A program made the position numbers and the translations under genes. Of a stretch of 49,027 nt of DNA, positions 1-8,035 are shown in pieces. The notes under the pieces were generated by a model. It had not been told where the DNA came from. It was given only the letters and a program-made list of their open reading frames with translations, and did not search any database. This stretch comes from Nitrosopumilus sp. LS_AOA (GTDB taxonomy: Archaea; Thermoproteota; Nitrososphaeria; Nitrososphaerales; Nitrosopumilaceae). Position 1 is the stretch's first letter, and each line of letters opens with the position of its first letter. Location: the NCBI GenBank assembly GCA_001543015.1, contig LFLC01000062.1, forward strand, positions 1 through 49,027, read 5' to 3'.

Positions 1-116
1 TTTGGTACACCATCACCATCAGTATCAATTGCCTCATTAGCATAGACACTACCTGGCATCATGCCAATAGTTGATGTAAGTAAAAGTAAAAATCCCAAAA
101 GATATTGTTTTTTCAT
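1..116 (-). CDS. Secreted thrombospondin type-3 repeat protein, N-terminus only (runs off left edge)
   Basis: The reverse strand reads an ATG at 116 followed by a classic signal peptide (MKKQ, a leucine-rich core, then VYA before NEA). After this comes an acidic Asp-rich stretch, IDTDGDGVP, the start of a thrombospondin type-3 (TSP3) calcium-binding repeat. The gene leaves the window at base 1, so only about 38 residues are visible. It starts 12 nt after the stop of the upstream 811-residue TSP3 protein, and a ribosome-binding site overlaps that stop, so the two are probably co-transcribed. By family knowledge, such proteins are exported and bind Ca2+ through DxDxDG loops. The exact role is unknown. 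Confidence 0.75.
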   Translation of the reverse strand, partial: MKKQYLLGFLLLLTSTIGMMPGSVYANEAIDTDGDGVP

Positions 117-124
117 TCTGAAAT

Positions 125-130
125 ACTCCT
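125..130 (-). promoter_or_regulatory. Shine-Dalgarno site of the left-edge TSP3 gene
   Basis: The reverse strand reads AGGAGT 8 nt before the ATG at 116. It overlaps the stop codon (129-131) of the preceding TSP3 gene, which suggests translation from a shared transcript. Confidence 0.5.
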
Positions 131-2564
131 ATTCGTCAGGACATCCATCTGTGTCTCTGTCACCGTCATAGTCTTCTGCTTCAAGAGGACACATGTCATA
201 TTCATCGATTATACCATCTAAATCAGCATCATGTTTGTATCGTGATTGTTCTGGAGTAATGTCAGGGCAACCATCATGATCATTGTATTTATTCCATGTT
301 TCTTTATCATTAGGACATAAATCAACATCATCAGGTATAGTATCACCATCAGTATCAATTACAATATTTTTAGTTGGTAATGTATCTGGACAGCCGTCAT
401 AGTCAGCATACTTGTTCCAAGTTTCATTTTGTTCTGGACACATATCCATGGTATCTGGGACTCCATCACCATCAGAGTCAGGTTGTGCATTATCAATATC
501 AGGGCAACCGTCTTCATCTTGGAAACCATTATAGTTTTCAGTAACTAGCGGACAATCATCATCAACATCATTAATTCCATCATTATCTGAATCAATTACA
601 AATGATTCGAAAATAGAATCTGGACAGCCGTCATCATCTTGGAATTTATTGTAAGTTTCTTTAGCGTTTGGACATGCATCTATTGCATCAGGGACTCCAT
701 CTAAATCTCGGTCATATTTTAAAATGTAATTATCTGGACAACCGTCTCTATCTAAAATACCGTTAAATGTTTCAGGTTGATTTGGACAATGATCATTGTA
801 ATCATTAATTCCATCATTATCTGAATCAGGAATTCCTGAATTATCTAAAACAGAGTCAGGGCAACCGTCTTCATCTTGGAATTTATTGTAAGTTTCTGGA
901 ATCAGTGGACATTGATCAAATTCATCAATTAATCCATCAAAGTCTGAATCCATGGATGTAATGAAATCAGGATAATCAGGGCAACCGTCTTCATCTTCAA
1001 AGTTGTTATAACGTTCTCGGTCAAGAGGGCATTGATCTACATCATCATTAATTCCATCATAATCAGAATCTAAACCAGATGTATTATCTGGACAACCGTC
1101 ATAATCATTATATCTATTCCAAGTTTCTGCAGCATCAGGGCATTGATCCATTGAGTCTCTAATTCCATCACCATCAGAATCTAATATTGCAACATCAGGA
1201 CAACCGTCTTCATCTTGGAAACCATTAATCGTCTCAGAATCTAGAGGACATTTATCATTCAAATCATAAATTCCATCGCCATCAAAGTCTAGTGTAGATA
1301 ATCCAGATACAGAATCAGGACAACCGTCTTCATCTTGGAATTTATTGTAAGTTTCTTTAGCAAGTGGACATGCATCTACTGCATCAGGAACTCCATCAAA
1401 ATCTCTGTCACTATCACCAAGATTTTCAGGACATCCATCTCTATCATAAACACCATTAAATGTTTCAGGTTGATTTGGACAAAGATCATTGTAATCATTA
1501 ATTCCATCACCGTCAGAGTCTATGATTCCTTTGTTAATTCCTACAAAGTCAGGACAACCGTCTTCATCTTGGAATTTATTGTAAGTTTCTTTTACTTGAG
1601 GGCATTGATCAATACTATTTGGAATTCCATCAGAATCTGAATCAACGTCACTAGTATATGGTGGAATATCAGGACAACCGTCTTCATCTTCAAAGTTGTT
1701 ATATCTTTCTGGATCAAGTGGACATGCATCATCTGCATCCATTATTCTATCACCGTCTGCATCATTTGAAGTTCCTGTAAAAGATGGAATTGAATCAGGA
1801 CAACCGTCATAATCAGCAAATCTATTGAAAGTTTCAGGATCATAAGGACAAGTATCAAATTGGTTTGCAATTCCATCTCCATCTGTATCAATAAATGAAG
1901 AATCTAAAGAAACATCAGGACAACCGTCTGTGTCGCGATATTCATTATAGTTTTCAGGTTCTGCTGGACACAAATCAATTGAATCTGGAATACCATCATT
2001 ATCAGTATCAACAAAAATAGAATCAACAACAGAATCAGGACAACCGTCTTCATCTTGGAATTTATTGTAAGTTTCTGGACTTAGTGGACATTCATCAACA
2101 TTATCAAGAACTCCATCTCTATCACGATCACCAGAACCAAAATCATCAGGACAACCGTCTCTATCTAAAATGCCGTTAAATGTTTCAGGCTGATTTGGAC
2201 ACAAGTCTACCGTGTCTACAAATCCATCTCCATCAGAGTCAGGTAATCCCCCCTCACCACCTTCAGGTGGGTTATCAGGACAACCGTCTTCATCTTGGAA
2301 TTTATTGTAATTTTCTTTAATGTTAGGACATTGATCAATATGATCTTCAATTCCATCAAAATCTTCATCATACCATGGAACAAAATTTGATGGACATCCA
2401 TCAATGACACCTTCATAATCTTCAGACAAATTTGGACATGCATCTATTGCATCATCTACACCATCATTATCCAAATCTGAAGCAGCAAAAGTATAGCTAA
2501 TAGGCATACTAGTGAGCACGGTTAAAAGTAATATTAGAAATGGTAATGTGAGTATTTTGTTCAT
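129..2564 (-). CDS. Secreted protein of 20 thrombospondin type-3 calcium-binding repeats
   Basis: This is an 811-residue protein with a signal peptide (about residues 1-27, ending FAA/SD). The rest is about 20 repeats of 36-40 residues, each with the pattern D-x-D-x-D-G-(I/V)-x-D ... CP ... ETYN ... DEDGCPD. The paired CP and GCP cysteines and the DxDxDG loops are the hallmark of TSP3/OmpA-linker repeats that bind Ca2+ and form an extended wire. There is no C-terminal anchor; the chain ends in the last GCPDE. The repeats have a higher-order order (units 2-7, 8-13 and 14-19 correspond), so the gene grew by block duplication. It is likely a cell-surface or matrix protein, exported by Sec. Its partner is unknown. 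Confidence 0.85.
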   Translation of the reverse strand: MNKILTLPFLILLLTVLTSMPISYTFAASDLDNDGVDDAIDACPNLSEDYEGVIDGCPSNFVPWYDEDFDGIEDHIDQCPNIKENYNKFQDEDGCPDNPPEGGEGGLPDSDGDGFVDTVDLCPNQPETFNGILDRDGCPDDFGSGDRDRDGVLDNVDECPLSPETYNKFQDEDGCPDSVVDSIFVDTDNDGIPDSIDLCPAEPENYNEYRDTDGCPDVSLDSSFIDTDGDGIANQFDTCPYDPETFNRFADYDGCPDSIPSFTGTSNDADGDRIMDADDACPLDPERYNNFEDEDGCPDIPPYTSDVDSDSDGIPNSIDQCPQVKETYNKFQDEDGCPDFVGINKGIIDSDGDGINDYNDLCPNQPETFNGVYDRDGCPENLGDSDRDFDGVPDAVDACPLAKETYNKFQDEDGCPDSVSGLSTLDFDGDGIYDLNDKCPLDSETINGFQDEDGCPDVAILDSDGDGIRDSMDQCPDAAETWNRYNDYDGCPDNTSGLDSDYDGINDDVDQCPLDRERYNNFEDEDGCPDYPDFITSMDSDFDGLIDEFDQCPLIPETYNKFQDEDGCPDSVLDNSGIPDSDNDGINDYNDHCPNQPETFNGILDRDGCPDNYILKYDRDLDGVPDAIDACPNAKETYNKFQDDDGCPDSIFESFVIDSDNDGINDVDDDCPLVTENYNGFQDEDGCPDIDNAQPDSDGDGVPDTMDMCPEQNETWNKYADYDGCPDTLPTKNIVIDTDGDTIPDDVDLCPNDKETWNKYNDHDGCPDITPEQSRYKHDADLDGIIDEYDMCPLEAEDYDGDRDTDGCPDE

Positions 2565-2672
2565 TGCCCAATTTTTCCTTGAGGATCCAGTTATTAAACC
2601 TCACTCTAGAATTGACTTAAAATTTTGAGAGTTTTCAGAATAACTTCCATGCAAAATGAAAAACTCGATCAA

Positions 2673-2680
2673 TTTAAGTA
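2673..2680 (+). promoter_or_regulatory. TATA-like box of TYW1 gene
   Basis: TTTAAGTA is centred about 26 nt before the ATG at 2703, the spacing expected for a leaderless archaeal transcript. It lies in the 138-bp divergent gap between the TSP3 gene and TYW1. Confidence 0.4.
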
Positions 2681-2702
2681 AAGTAAAACGAAATTTGATT
2701 TT

Positions 2703-3731
2703 ATGAGTTGTTCTGGAGAAACTGTTGAAGAAGAAGAACAATTACTTCAGATTAGACCTGCAATAACTGCACAATTAAAAAAGGCAAAGTATGGCGTAGC
2801 AGATCACTCAACAGTAGGACTTTGTCATTGGACAAAAAAATCATTCAAGCATGAAGGTAATTGTTACAAACACAAGTTTTATGGAATTTCAACTCATAGA
2901 TGTATGGAATTTTCTCCTGCTGGTATGTATTGTGAAAATAGATGTGTGTATTGTTGGAGACCAATGGAATTTTATGATTCAATGAAAATGAACCCAGACC
3001 AAGTTGCAGAACCAGAACAAATTTTAACAAAATTAATGGCTGAAAGAAAAAAGCTGATCAATGGATTTTACGGAGATTCAAGAAATGATAAACAGAGATT
3101 AGATGAATCATTGTTACCTACTCATTATGCAATTTCACTTTCTGGAGAACCTACAATGTATCCAAAATTACCAGAATTAATTAAATATCTTAAATCACTT
3201 GAAGCAACAAAATCAATTTTTCTTGTAACAAATGGGCAAGAACCAGATATGATTCAAAAGTTACAAGACGAAGATGCATTACCAACTCAATTGTATCTAT
3301 CAACTAATGCTGCAGACTATGAATCATTTAAGAGAATAAACAAACCAAAATACGATGATTCATGGGAAAGATGGAATAAAACATTAGACATGCTAAAACA
3401 TCTGAATACAAGAACAGTACTAAGAATCACTTTAATTAAAAATTATAATGATCAAAAAGAATCAATTCCAGCATTTGCAGAAATGTTTAGAAAAGCAAGT
3501 CCACATTTTATTGAAATTAAATCCTACATGCATATTGGTCGTTCAACAAATAGATTAGAATATGAAAACATGTTAGAAATGGAAGAAATAAAAAACTTTA
3601 GTAAAGAAATTGCAGAACAAAGTAAAATATTTTCAATAATGGATGAAAGTATTGTTTCAAGAATTTCAATATTACAAAATAATGAACGATTTATTGATCG
3701 TTTTATTTCTACTTGTGCAAATACCAGTTAG
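2703..3731 (+). CDS. taw1: S-adenosylmethionine-dependent tRNA 4-demethylwyosine synthase (TYW1/Taw1)
   Basis: This radical-SAM enzyme (342 aa) condenses pyruvate with N1-methylguanosine-37 of tRNA-Phe to make the tricyclic 4-demethylwyosine base. The radical-SAM motif C77-x3-C81-x2-C84 followed by WRP is visible. Three further cysteines (C41, C54, C67), spaced 13 and 13 residues apart, match the second [4Fe-4S] cluster of archaeal TYW1. LSGEPTMYP and the late IEIKSYMHIG segment are typical of the family. Length is normal for the archaeal form, which lacks the flavodoxin domain of eukaryotes. A TATA-like box 26 nt upstream supports the ATG. The 3' end overlaps the convergent pyrophosphatase gene by 23 bp. 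Confidence 0.93.
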   Translation: MSCSGETVEEEEQLLQIRPAITAQLKKAKYGVADHSTVGLCHWTKKSFKHEGNCYKHKFYGISTHRCMEFSPAGMYCENRCVYCWRPMEFYDSMKMNPDQVAEPEQILTKLMAERKKLINGFYGDSRNDKQRLDESLLPTHYAISLSGEPTMYPKLPELIKYLKSLEATKSIFLVTNGQEPDMIQKLQDEDALPTQLYLSTNAADYESFKRINKPKYDDSWERWNKTLDMLKHLNTRTVLRITLIKNYNDQKESIPAFAEMFRKASPHFIEIKSYMHIGRSTNRLEYENMLEMEEIKNFSKEIAEQSKIFSIMDESIVSRISILQNNERFIDRFISTCANTS

Positions 3732-4266
3732 AAAATTTTTTTAATGCTTTGTATCTGTGTGATAATTCATTTTTGTTATTCAATTCTGCAAATGTTTTCT
3801 TTGAATTATTTGGAATAAAAATAGGATCGTATCCCCAACCTTTTCCTTTGACATGTTTTGAAATGGAACCATCTATTTTTGCATCAAAGGATTGTAAAAT
3901 ATTTTTATCACAATAAGTAATAATTGAAACAAATTTTGCTTTTCTATTTTGTTTTAGGAGATTAAGTATTCCATTGTTTCCAATTGTTTTGAAAATGTAT
4001 GAAGAATATGGACCTGGAAAACCATGAAGGAAATTAATAAAAATTCCATCATCTTCAATAATTAATGGTTTTTTACATTTTGAAAATGCATCTCGTGCTT
4101 TGGATACAGCAATTTCTTTAAGAGAATTTGACTGGATTTCCTCCAAATTTAATTTGATAAATCTAAGTTTAATTCCAAAAGAATCAAGAATTGTTTTGGC
4201 TTCTTGATACTTATGATTATTTGATGATACAAAATATAGATCAGACGACTTGTGCATATCTTCCAC
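3709..4266 (-). CDS. rdgB: XTP/dITP diphosphatase (RdgB/HAM1 family)
   Basis: This house-cleaning enzyme hydrolyses non-canonical purine triphosphates (ITP, dITP, XTP) to monophosphates plus pyrophosphate in the cytosol. Family motifs appear in order: SSNNHKYQEA near the N-terminus, IEDDG, GFPGPYSS, GWGYDPIF, TFAEL and SHRYKAL. The 185-residue length is normal. The ATG at 4266 lies inside the end of bud32 (26-bp overlap), so the two are translationally linked; a second ATG at 4257 would fit equally well. The tail overlaps TYW1 on the other strand. Confidence 0.92.
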   Translation of the reverse strand: MEDMHKSSDLYFVSSNNHKYQEAKTILDSFGIKLRFIKLNLEEIQSNSLKEIAVSKARDAFSKCKKPLIIEDDGIFINFLHGFPGPYSSYIFKTIGNNGILNLLKQNRKAKFVSIITYCDKNILQSFDAKIDGSISKHVKGKGWGYDPIFIPNNSKKTFAELNNKNELSHRYKALKKFSNWYLHK

Positions 4267-4867
4267 GACTCTCTATATCTAAAACAAGTTTTGTGATTTT
4301 AGTAAAAGAAGCACTACCAACAATGGATTTGTATCCAAGAAGGAAATTCTTCCAAGCCGATTGCATAATTTTTGCATGAGCACTGTTTAGAATTTCCTTA
4401 ATTAGTCTCAAATCAACTGCGTGATCTTCAGATTTAATTGTATTTTGCGACAATCCAAAATCAATTACATATACAGTATTTTGAAATAGAATGAAATTGG
4501 ATGTTGTCAAATCACCATGCATTACTCCATTTTGATGTAACATTCCAACTAGTTTTCCAATTTGTTTTGATAACTCAATAATTTTAGATTCAGATAAATC
4601 ATGAACAGGTTTTCCAGGTATTTCTTGCATTATAATTGAATTATTTTTCAAATTGACAAAGTAAACAAGAGGAGTTGGAATTCCAAATGATTTTACTTGT
4701 GATAACATTTGGGATTCTTTTATGGTTCTTTGTTTACATATTTTTGAATCAAGTGTAGAATTACGATAATTTTTTGGTTTTCTGATTTTAAGAATTGCTT
4801 TAGAATTTTGCCACATCATTTGATATATGTCAGCCTCTGCACCTTTTTTCATTAGTTTCATTACCAT
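4241..4867 (-). CDS. bud32: KEOPS complex kinase/ATPase Bud32
   Basis: This small RIO/piD261-type kinase acts in KEOPS, the complex that makes threonylcarbamoyl-adenosine (t6A) at position 37 of ANN-decoding tRNAs. Visible motifs are KKGAEADIY (glycine-loop substitute), catalytic K27 in AILKIRKPK, QRT-x-KE, H117-G-D119-L-TTSN (catalytic loop), IDFGLS (metal-binding D136) and the family-specific C-terminal ESRGRYA. Its 208 residues are normal for a stand-alone Bud32. In many archaea it is fused to or directly beside Kae1. Here a plus-strand gene separates them, although both are on the minus strand. Downstream it overlaps rdgB. Confidence 0.93.
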   Translation of the reverse strand: MVMKLMKKGAEADIYQMMWQNSKAILKIRKPKNYRNSTLDSKICKQRTIKESQMLSQVKSFGIPTPLVYFVNLKNNSIIMQEIPGKPVHDLSESKIIELSKQIGKLVGMLHQNGVMHGDLTTSNFILFQNTVYVIDFGLSQNTIKSEDHAVDLRLIKEILNSAHAKIMQSAWKNFLLGYKSIVGSASFTKITKLVLDIESRGRYAQVV

Positions 4868-4898
4868 TATATCTAAAGGAATTCAATAAAAATTGTTC

Positions 4899-5222
4899 AT
4901 GGAAGACGGAGAACAACGAGTTTCACAAGAAGATTGTAGTGAAGATAATTTAGGAATAGGGATTCTAACATTGACAAATAAAAGATTAGCATTTGATAAA
5001 ACTAAAGCAAGAATAATGGATTTTTCAAAACATATGGGAGATACAATTTTAGATATTCCATTAAGTGATGTAACAAAAACATGGAAAGAGGGGTTACTAA
5101 TGAAAAAAATTTGTTTTACAGCAAAAACTAGTGAAGGTGAAAAAACCTTCAAATTTGGAGTTTTCAATACAAAAAAATGGCTCAAAAAAATAGATCAAAC
5201 AATTAATGAATTTAATAATTAA
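4899..5222 (+). CDS. Small GRAM/PH-like domain protein
   Basis: This is a 107-residue soluble protein read from the ATG at 4899; an in-frame TTG at 4893 would add two residues. The pattern ILTLTNKRLAFDKT, later KICFTAKTSEGEKTFKFG, and the terminal helix with KKWLKKIDQTI resemble the beta-sandwich plus C-terminal helix of GRAM/PH-like (YokE-type) domains. I assign this from pattern only. It sits between bud32 (divergent, 31-bp gap) and kae1 (convergent, overlapping by 11 bp). Such domains bind lipids or proteins in other organisms; the role here is unknown. Confidence 0.7.
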   Translation: MEDGEQRVSQEDCSEDNLGIGILTLTNKRLAFDKTKARIMDFSKHMGDTILDIPLSDVTKTWKEGLLMKKICFTAKTSEGEKTFKFGVFNTKKWLKKIDQTINEFNN

Positions 5223-6195
5223 CTACTACAGAATCTAATCGCCATGATTGTGTAACAAAAGTATCTTTTAACAAAGTACCAGGTTTTACTTTAGATTCCA
5301 AAATTCCAGTCCAACATATTTGACTTCCACAATCTCCTGCATATTTTAATGGAACAACAAAAAATTTACATCCATGTCGTTTACACACATCTTGAAGCAT
5401 TTCAGATAATCGTTTATTTGCTGCAACTCCACCAACGATCATTAATTCTTTTTTTCTTGTAAATGATAATGCTCGTTCTACAGATTCACTAATCATAGCA
5501 AAAGCAGTTTCTTGTAGAGAATAACATGCATCAATTTTATTTTTCTTTGCAACAGATTTTGTTGCAGATAATAAACCTGAAAATGATACATCGTTTCCTT
5601 TAACGGAATATGGTAAAGTAACATAGTTTGATGAAGTAGATGCCAATTCTTCTATATTTTTTCCACAAGGAGAAGCAAATCCAAGTGATCTTCCAAATTG
5701 ATCTAATAATTGACCCAATGTAATATCCAAAGTTTCACCAAATACTCTCCACTGTTTATCAAGAAATGCCAAAAGCATAGTATGTCCACCTGAAACTAAA
5801 AGAACAAGAGGATTAGAAGCTCCTGTAAGTAATTTACCCAATTCAATATGTCCAATTGCATGATTTACAGGATAGATTGGAATTTTGTAAAAAGATGCCA
5901 AGGATCTTGCAACTACTGCACCAACACGTAAACAAGGACCTAATCCAGGACCGGCAGCATAAGAAATAATATCAAGATCTTTAATTGTGATTTTTGCTTC
6001 TGTTAGGGATTCAGAAAGTACTGAAGAGCAATTTTCAATATGATGACGTGATGCTTCTCGTGGATGAATTCCTTCTCCGTTTGCAGGACGATAAATTTTA
6101 CGAATATCAGAAAGTATTTTTCCTTTATTTCTTTTTTTTTCAATTATAGCACAAGAAAATGTATGAGCAGTACTTTCAATACCTAAACCAAGCAT
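5212..6195 (-). CDS. kae1: tRNA N6-adenosine threonylcarbamoyltransferase Kae1 (TsaD/OSGEP family)
   Basis: This is the catalytic subunit of KEOPS. It transfers the threonylcarbamoyl group from TC-AMP to A37 of tRNA. Its 327 residues are an ASKHA-fold protein beginning with the family signature GLGIESTAHTFS. The metal-binding H112-x3-H116 in NHAIGHIE and the SGGHT nucleotide-binding loop (135-139) are present, as are VVGGVAANKRL and AGDCGSQICWTG near the end. It starts one base after the stop of the YchF-type GTPase gene, so the two form an operon. It is unfused, with Bud32 encoded 350 bp further on. Confidence 0.95.
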   Translation of the reverse strand: MLGLGIESTAHTFSCAIIEKKRNKGKILSDIRKIYRPANGEGIHPREASRHHIENCSSVLSESLTEAKITIKDLDIISYAAGPGLGPCLRVGAVVARSLASFYKIPIYPVNHAIGHIELGKLLTGASNPLVLLVSGGHTMLLAFLDKQWRVFGETLDITLGQLLDQFGRSLGFASPCGKNIEELASTSSNYVTLPYSVKGNDVSFSGLLSATKSVAKKNKIDACYSLQETAFAMISESVERALSFTRKKELMIVGGVAANKRLSEMLQDVCKRHGCKFFVVPLKYAGDCGSQICWTGILESKVKPGTLLKDTFVTQSWRLDSVVVNY

Positions 6196-6196
6196 A

Positions 6197-7393
6197 CTAA
6201 CCCCTACTTAGTGTAGATACAATTTTGATCACATCACCATTTTTTAGTTTCTGATCACCACTAATTCGTTGTTTAGTTTTACAGTCAATTGCATGTAAAA
6301 ATCCTTTAGCAATATCAGCATGAATTAATGCTGCCAAATCTTTTGCAGTAGAATCTTTTGGAAGTAGTTTTGAGTCAGGTAAAATTACACCATCTTTATT
6401 CGTTAACTTAGTTTCATCTTCGACAGGATATACAACAATAAAATTTAAAGAGTCAAAAATTGCTGTATCAAGAATTTTCTGAATTCCTGTTGATGTGATT
6501 TTAGAAAAAACAGAACGTACTAAATCTAATGCTTTTTGTTGAGGAAGAGGAATTTCTTTTCCTTCAGGAATAGTAAATCCTTCATCACCAGAAGAATAAT
6601 TTACAATTCCAGCCTTTGATGCTTTCCGTAATAATAATTCAGTTTCAGCACTACAAGGAATTACTTTGCCTGAAATTTTTTTAAGAATTTCAAGATCTTG
6701 ACAAAGATCTGCTTTGTTTGCAGCAATAATCATTGGTTTAGTATTTTTTCTTAATTCTTTAGCAAAATTTTGAATATCAGAATCATTCCATTCTTTAGGA
6801 TTTCTAGAAATTAGTCCAAGTTTTTGTAAGATGTCTTGTACTTGATAATCTTTAATTCCCAATCCTGAAAAGCGTTTAGCAATTCCATCAGTGAGTTTTG
6901 CTCTTTTCTGATCAATTTCACGAGTAATCTTGTCCCATTCTCTTTTTAGAATATCTGTAAACCATTGATCAAATTCATCTTGAACAAATGCTATATCTTC
7001 AAGTGGATCATGAGTTCCTACTGGAACTGATTGTCCTTGAATATCAGTAGTACCTGCAATGTCAACTACGTGAATTAAAATCTCAGCTTGTCTTGCATCA
7101 TCTAAAAATTGATTTCCTAATCCTTTTCCTTCATGTGCACCTGGAACTAATCCTGCAACATCAATTAGTTTTACTGGAATAAAACGAGTTCCATTTACAC
7201 ATAATTCATTTTCATGAGTTATAGCAAAATGTTTGCATGCACAATCTGATTGTACATAAGCCACACCAACATTTGGCTCAATTGTAGTAAATGGGAAATT
7301 ACCTGTTGCTACAGGGGTTTCAGTTGCAGCAGAGAAAAATGTTGATTTTCCAACATTTGCTTTACCTAGTAAACCAATTTGCAATACAGTCAA
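6197..7393 (-). CDS. ychF: Redox-regulated ATPase/GTPase YchF (OLA1-type, archaeal form)
   Basis: This 398-residue TRAFAC P-loop NTPase of the Obg/YchF group is a ribosome-associated factor. Walker A is GKANVGKST (10-18) at the extreme N-terminus. G2 lies in the FPFTTIEPN segment, G3 is DVAGLVPGAH (78-87), G4 is NKAD, and a C-terminal TGS-like domain ends in DVIKIV. The archaeal version has the insert after G3 seen here (QGQSVPVGTHDP). The start codon is TTG at 7393, immediately before VLQIGLLG. No ATG alternative exists near it. It is the first gene of the two-gene ychF-kae1 unit and divergent from the AK6 gene. Confidence 0.9.
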   Translation of the reverse strand: MTVLQIGLLGKANVGKSTFFSAATETPVATGNFPFTTIEPNVGVAYVQSDCACKHFAITHENELCVNGTRFIPVKLIDVAGLVPGAHEGKGLGNQFLDDARQAEILIHVVDIAGTTDIQGQSVPVGTHDPLEDIAFVQDEFDQWFTDILKREWDKITREIDQKRAKLTDGIAKRFSGLGIKDYQVQDILQKLGLISRNPKEWNDSDIQNFAKELRKNTKPMIIAANKADLCQDLEILKKISGKVIPCSAETELLLRKASKAGIVNYSSGDEGFTIPEGKEIPLPQQKALDLVRSVFSKITSTGIQKILDTAIFDSLNFIVVYPVEDETKLTNKDGVILPDSKLLPKDSTAKDLAALIHADIAKGFLHAIDCKTKQRISGDQKLKNGDVIKIVSTLSRG

Positions 7394-7428
7394 AAATTCA
7401 TTTCTACTTATTAGTATTACAGAAATCG

Positions 7429-7434
7429 TTTAAT
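7429..7434 (+). promoter_or_regulatory. TATA-like box of AK6 gene
   Basis: GAAATCG followed by TTTAAT looks like a BRE/TATA pair centred about 26 nt before the ATG at 7457. An upstream in-frame ATG (7433) falls inside this box, which argues that translation starts at 7457. Confidence 0.5.
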
Positions 7435-7456
7435 GCGGTTCGTTAGACTCCAATAC

Positions 7457-8005
7457 ATGTCAATAGTAATTACAGGTAATCCAGGGGTTGGAAAACATAC
7501 TATTTCAAAAGAAGTTGCTAAAAATTTAGAATTAGATATTTTAGATATTAATAAAATTGCAAAAGATGAAGGATTATTTGAAAAAAATCAAGATACAAAT
7601 GATATAGATACAAGAAAACTTGGAAAAATTTTTTCAGAAAAAAATTTGGAAAAAAATGTTATTGTAGGTCATTTAGCACCATATATTTTAGATTTACAAC
7701 AAGTAAAGATAATGATTGTATTAAGAAGAAATCCATATGATTTGATTACAGTCTATAAAGATAGAGGTTATACAGATAAAAAAAGTATAGAAAATACAGG
7801 TAGTGAAGTGTTGGGCATAATTACACATGATGCAAAAAGTAAATTCCAAAATAAAGTATTCCAAGTTAATTCTAGTGGAAAAAGCATTGAAGATGTTGTA
7901 AAAAAAGTAATGAGTATTATTTCTAGCAATAAAGGTAATGAAGAAGTAGATTGGCTTGATTTAGTAACAAAAAATAATGATTTGAAAAAATTTTTTGTTG
8001 ATTGA
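7457..8005 (+). CDS. Adenylate kinase-like NTPase Fap7/AK6 (ribosome biogenesis)
   Basis: Archaeal and eukaryotic Fap7/CINAP (AK6) is a nucleotide kinase/ATPase that works with uS11 in small-subunit rRNA maturation. From the ATG at 7457 the protein is 182 residues and begins SIVITGNPGVGKHT, the N-terminal P-loop typical of the family. Later come a VGHLAPY strand after the NMP-binding part, the LRRNPYDL segment and a short C-terminal region. The residue after the P-loop lysine is His, where Thr or Ser normally coordinates Mg. I prefer 7457 to the ATG at 7433 because the latter sits in the TATA box and adds a non-homologous leader. Confidence 0.85.
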   Translation: MSIVITGNPGVGKHTISKEVAKNLELDILDINKIAKDEGLFEKNQDTNDIDTRKLGKIFSEKNLEKNVIVGHLAPYILDLQQVKIMIVLRRNPYDLITVYKDRGYTDKKSIENTGSEVLGIITHDAKSKFQNKVFQVNSSGKSIEDVVKKVMSIISSNKGNEEVDWLDLVTKNNDLKKFFVD

Positions 8006-8013
8006 TTAAATAA
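8006..8013 (+). promoter_or_regulatory. TATA-like box of tgtA
   Basis: TTAAATAA is centred about 26 nt before the TTG at 8036. It directly follows the AK6 stop and supports a leaderless TTG start. Confidence 0.5.
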
Positions 8014-8035
8014 CGCTCTTAGAGTTGTGTAGGTA

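Noticed and set aside
1335-1640. Plus-strand 101-codon frame inside the TSP3 gene
   Set aside because: It is the antisense shadow of the repeat protein; the TSP3 pattern and signal peptide on the minus strand explain the DNA.
7433-7456. Upstream ATG of the AK6 gene as start
   Set aside because: The ATG lies in a TATA-like box 26 nt before the next ATG, and the extra residues do not match the family N-terminus.
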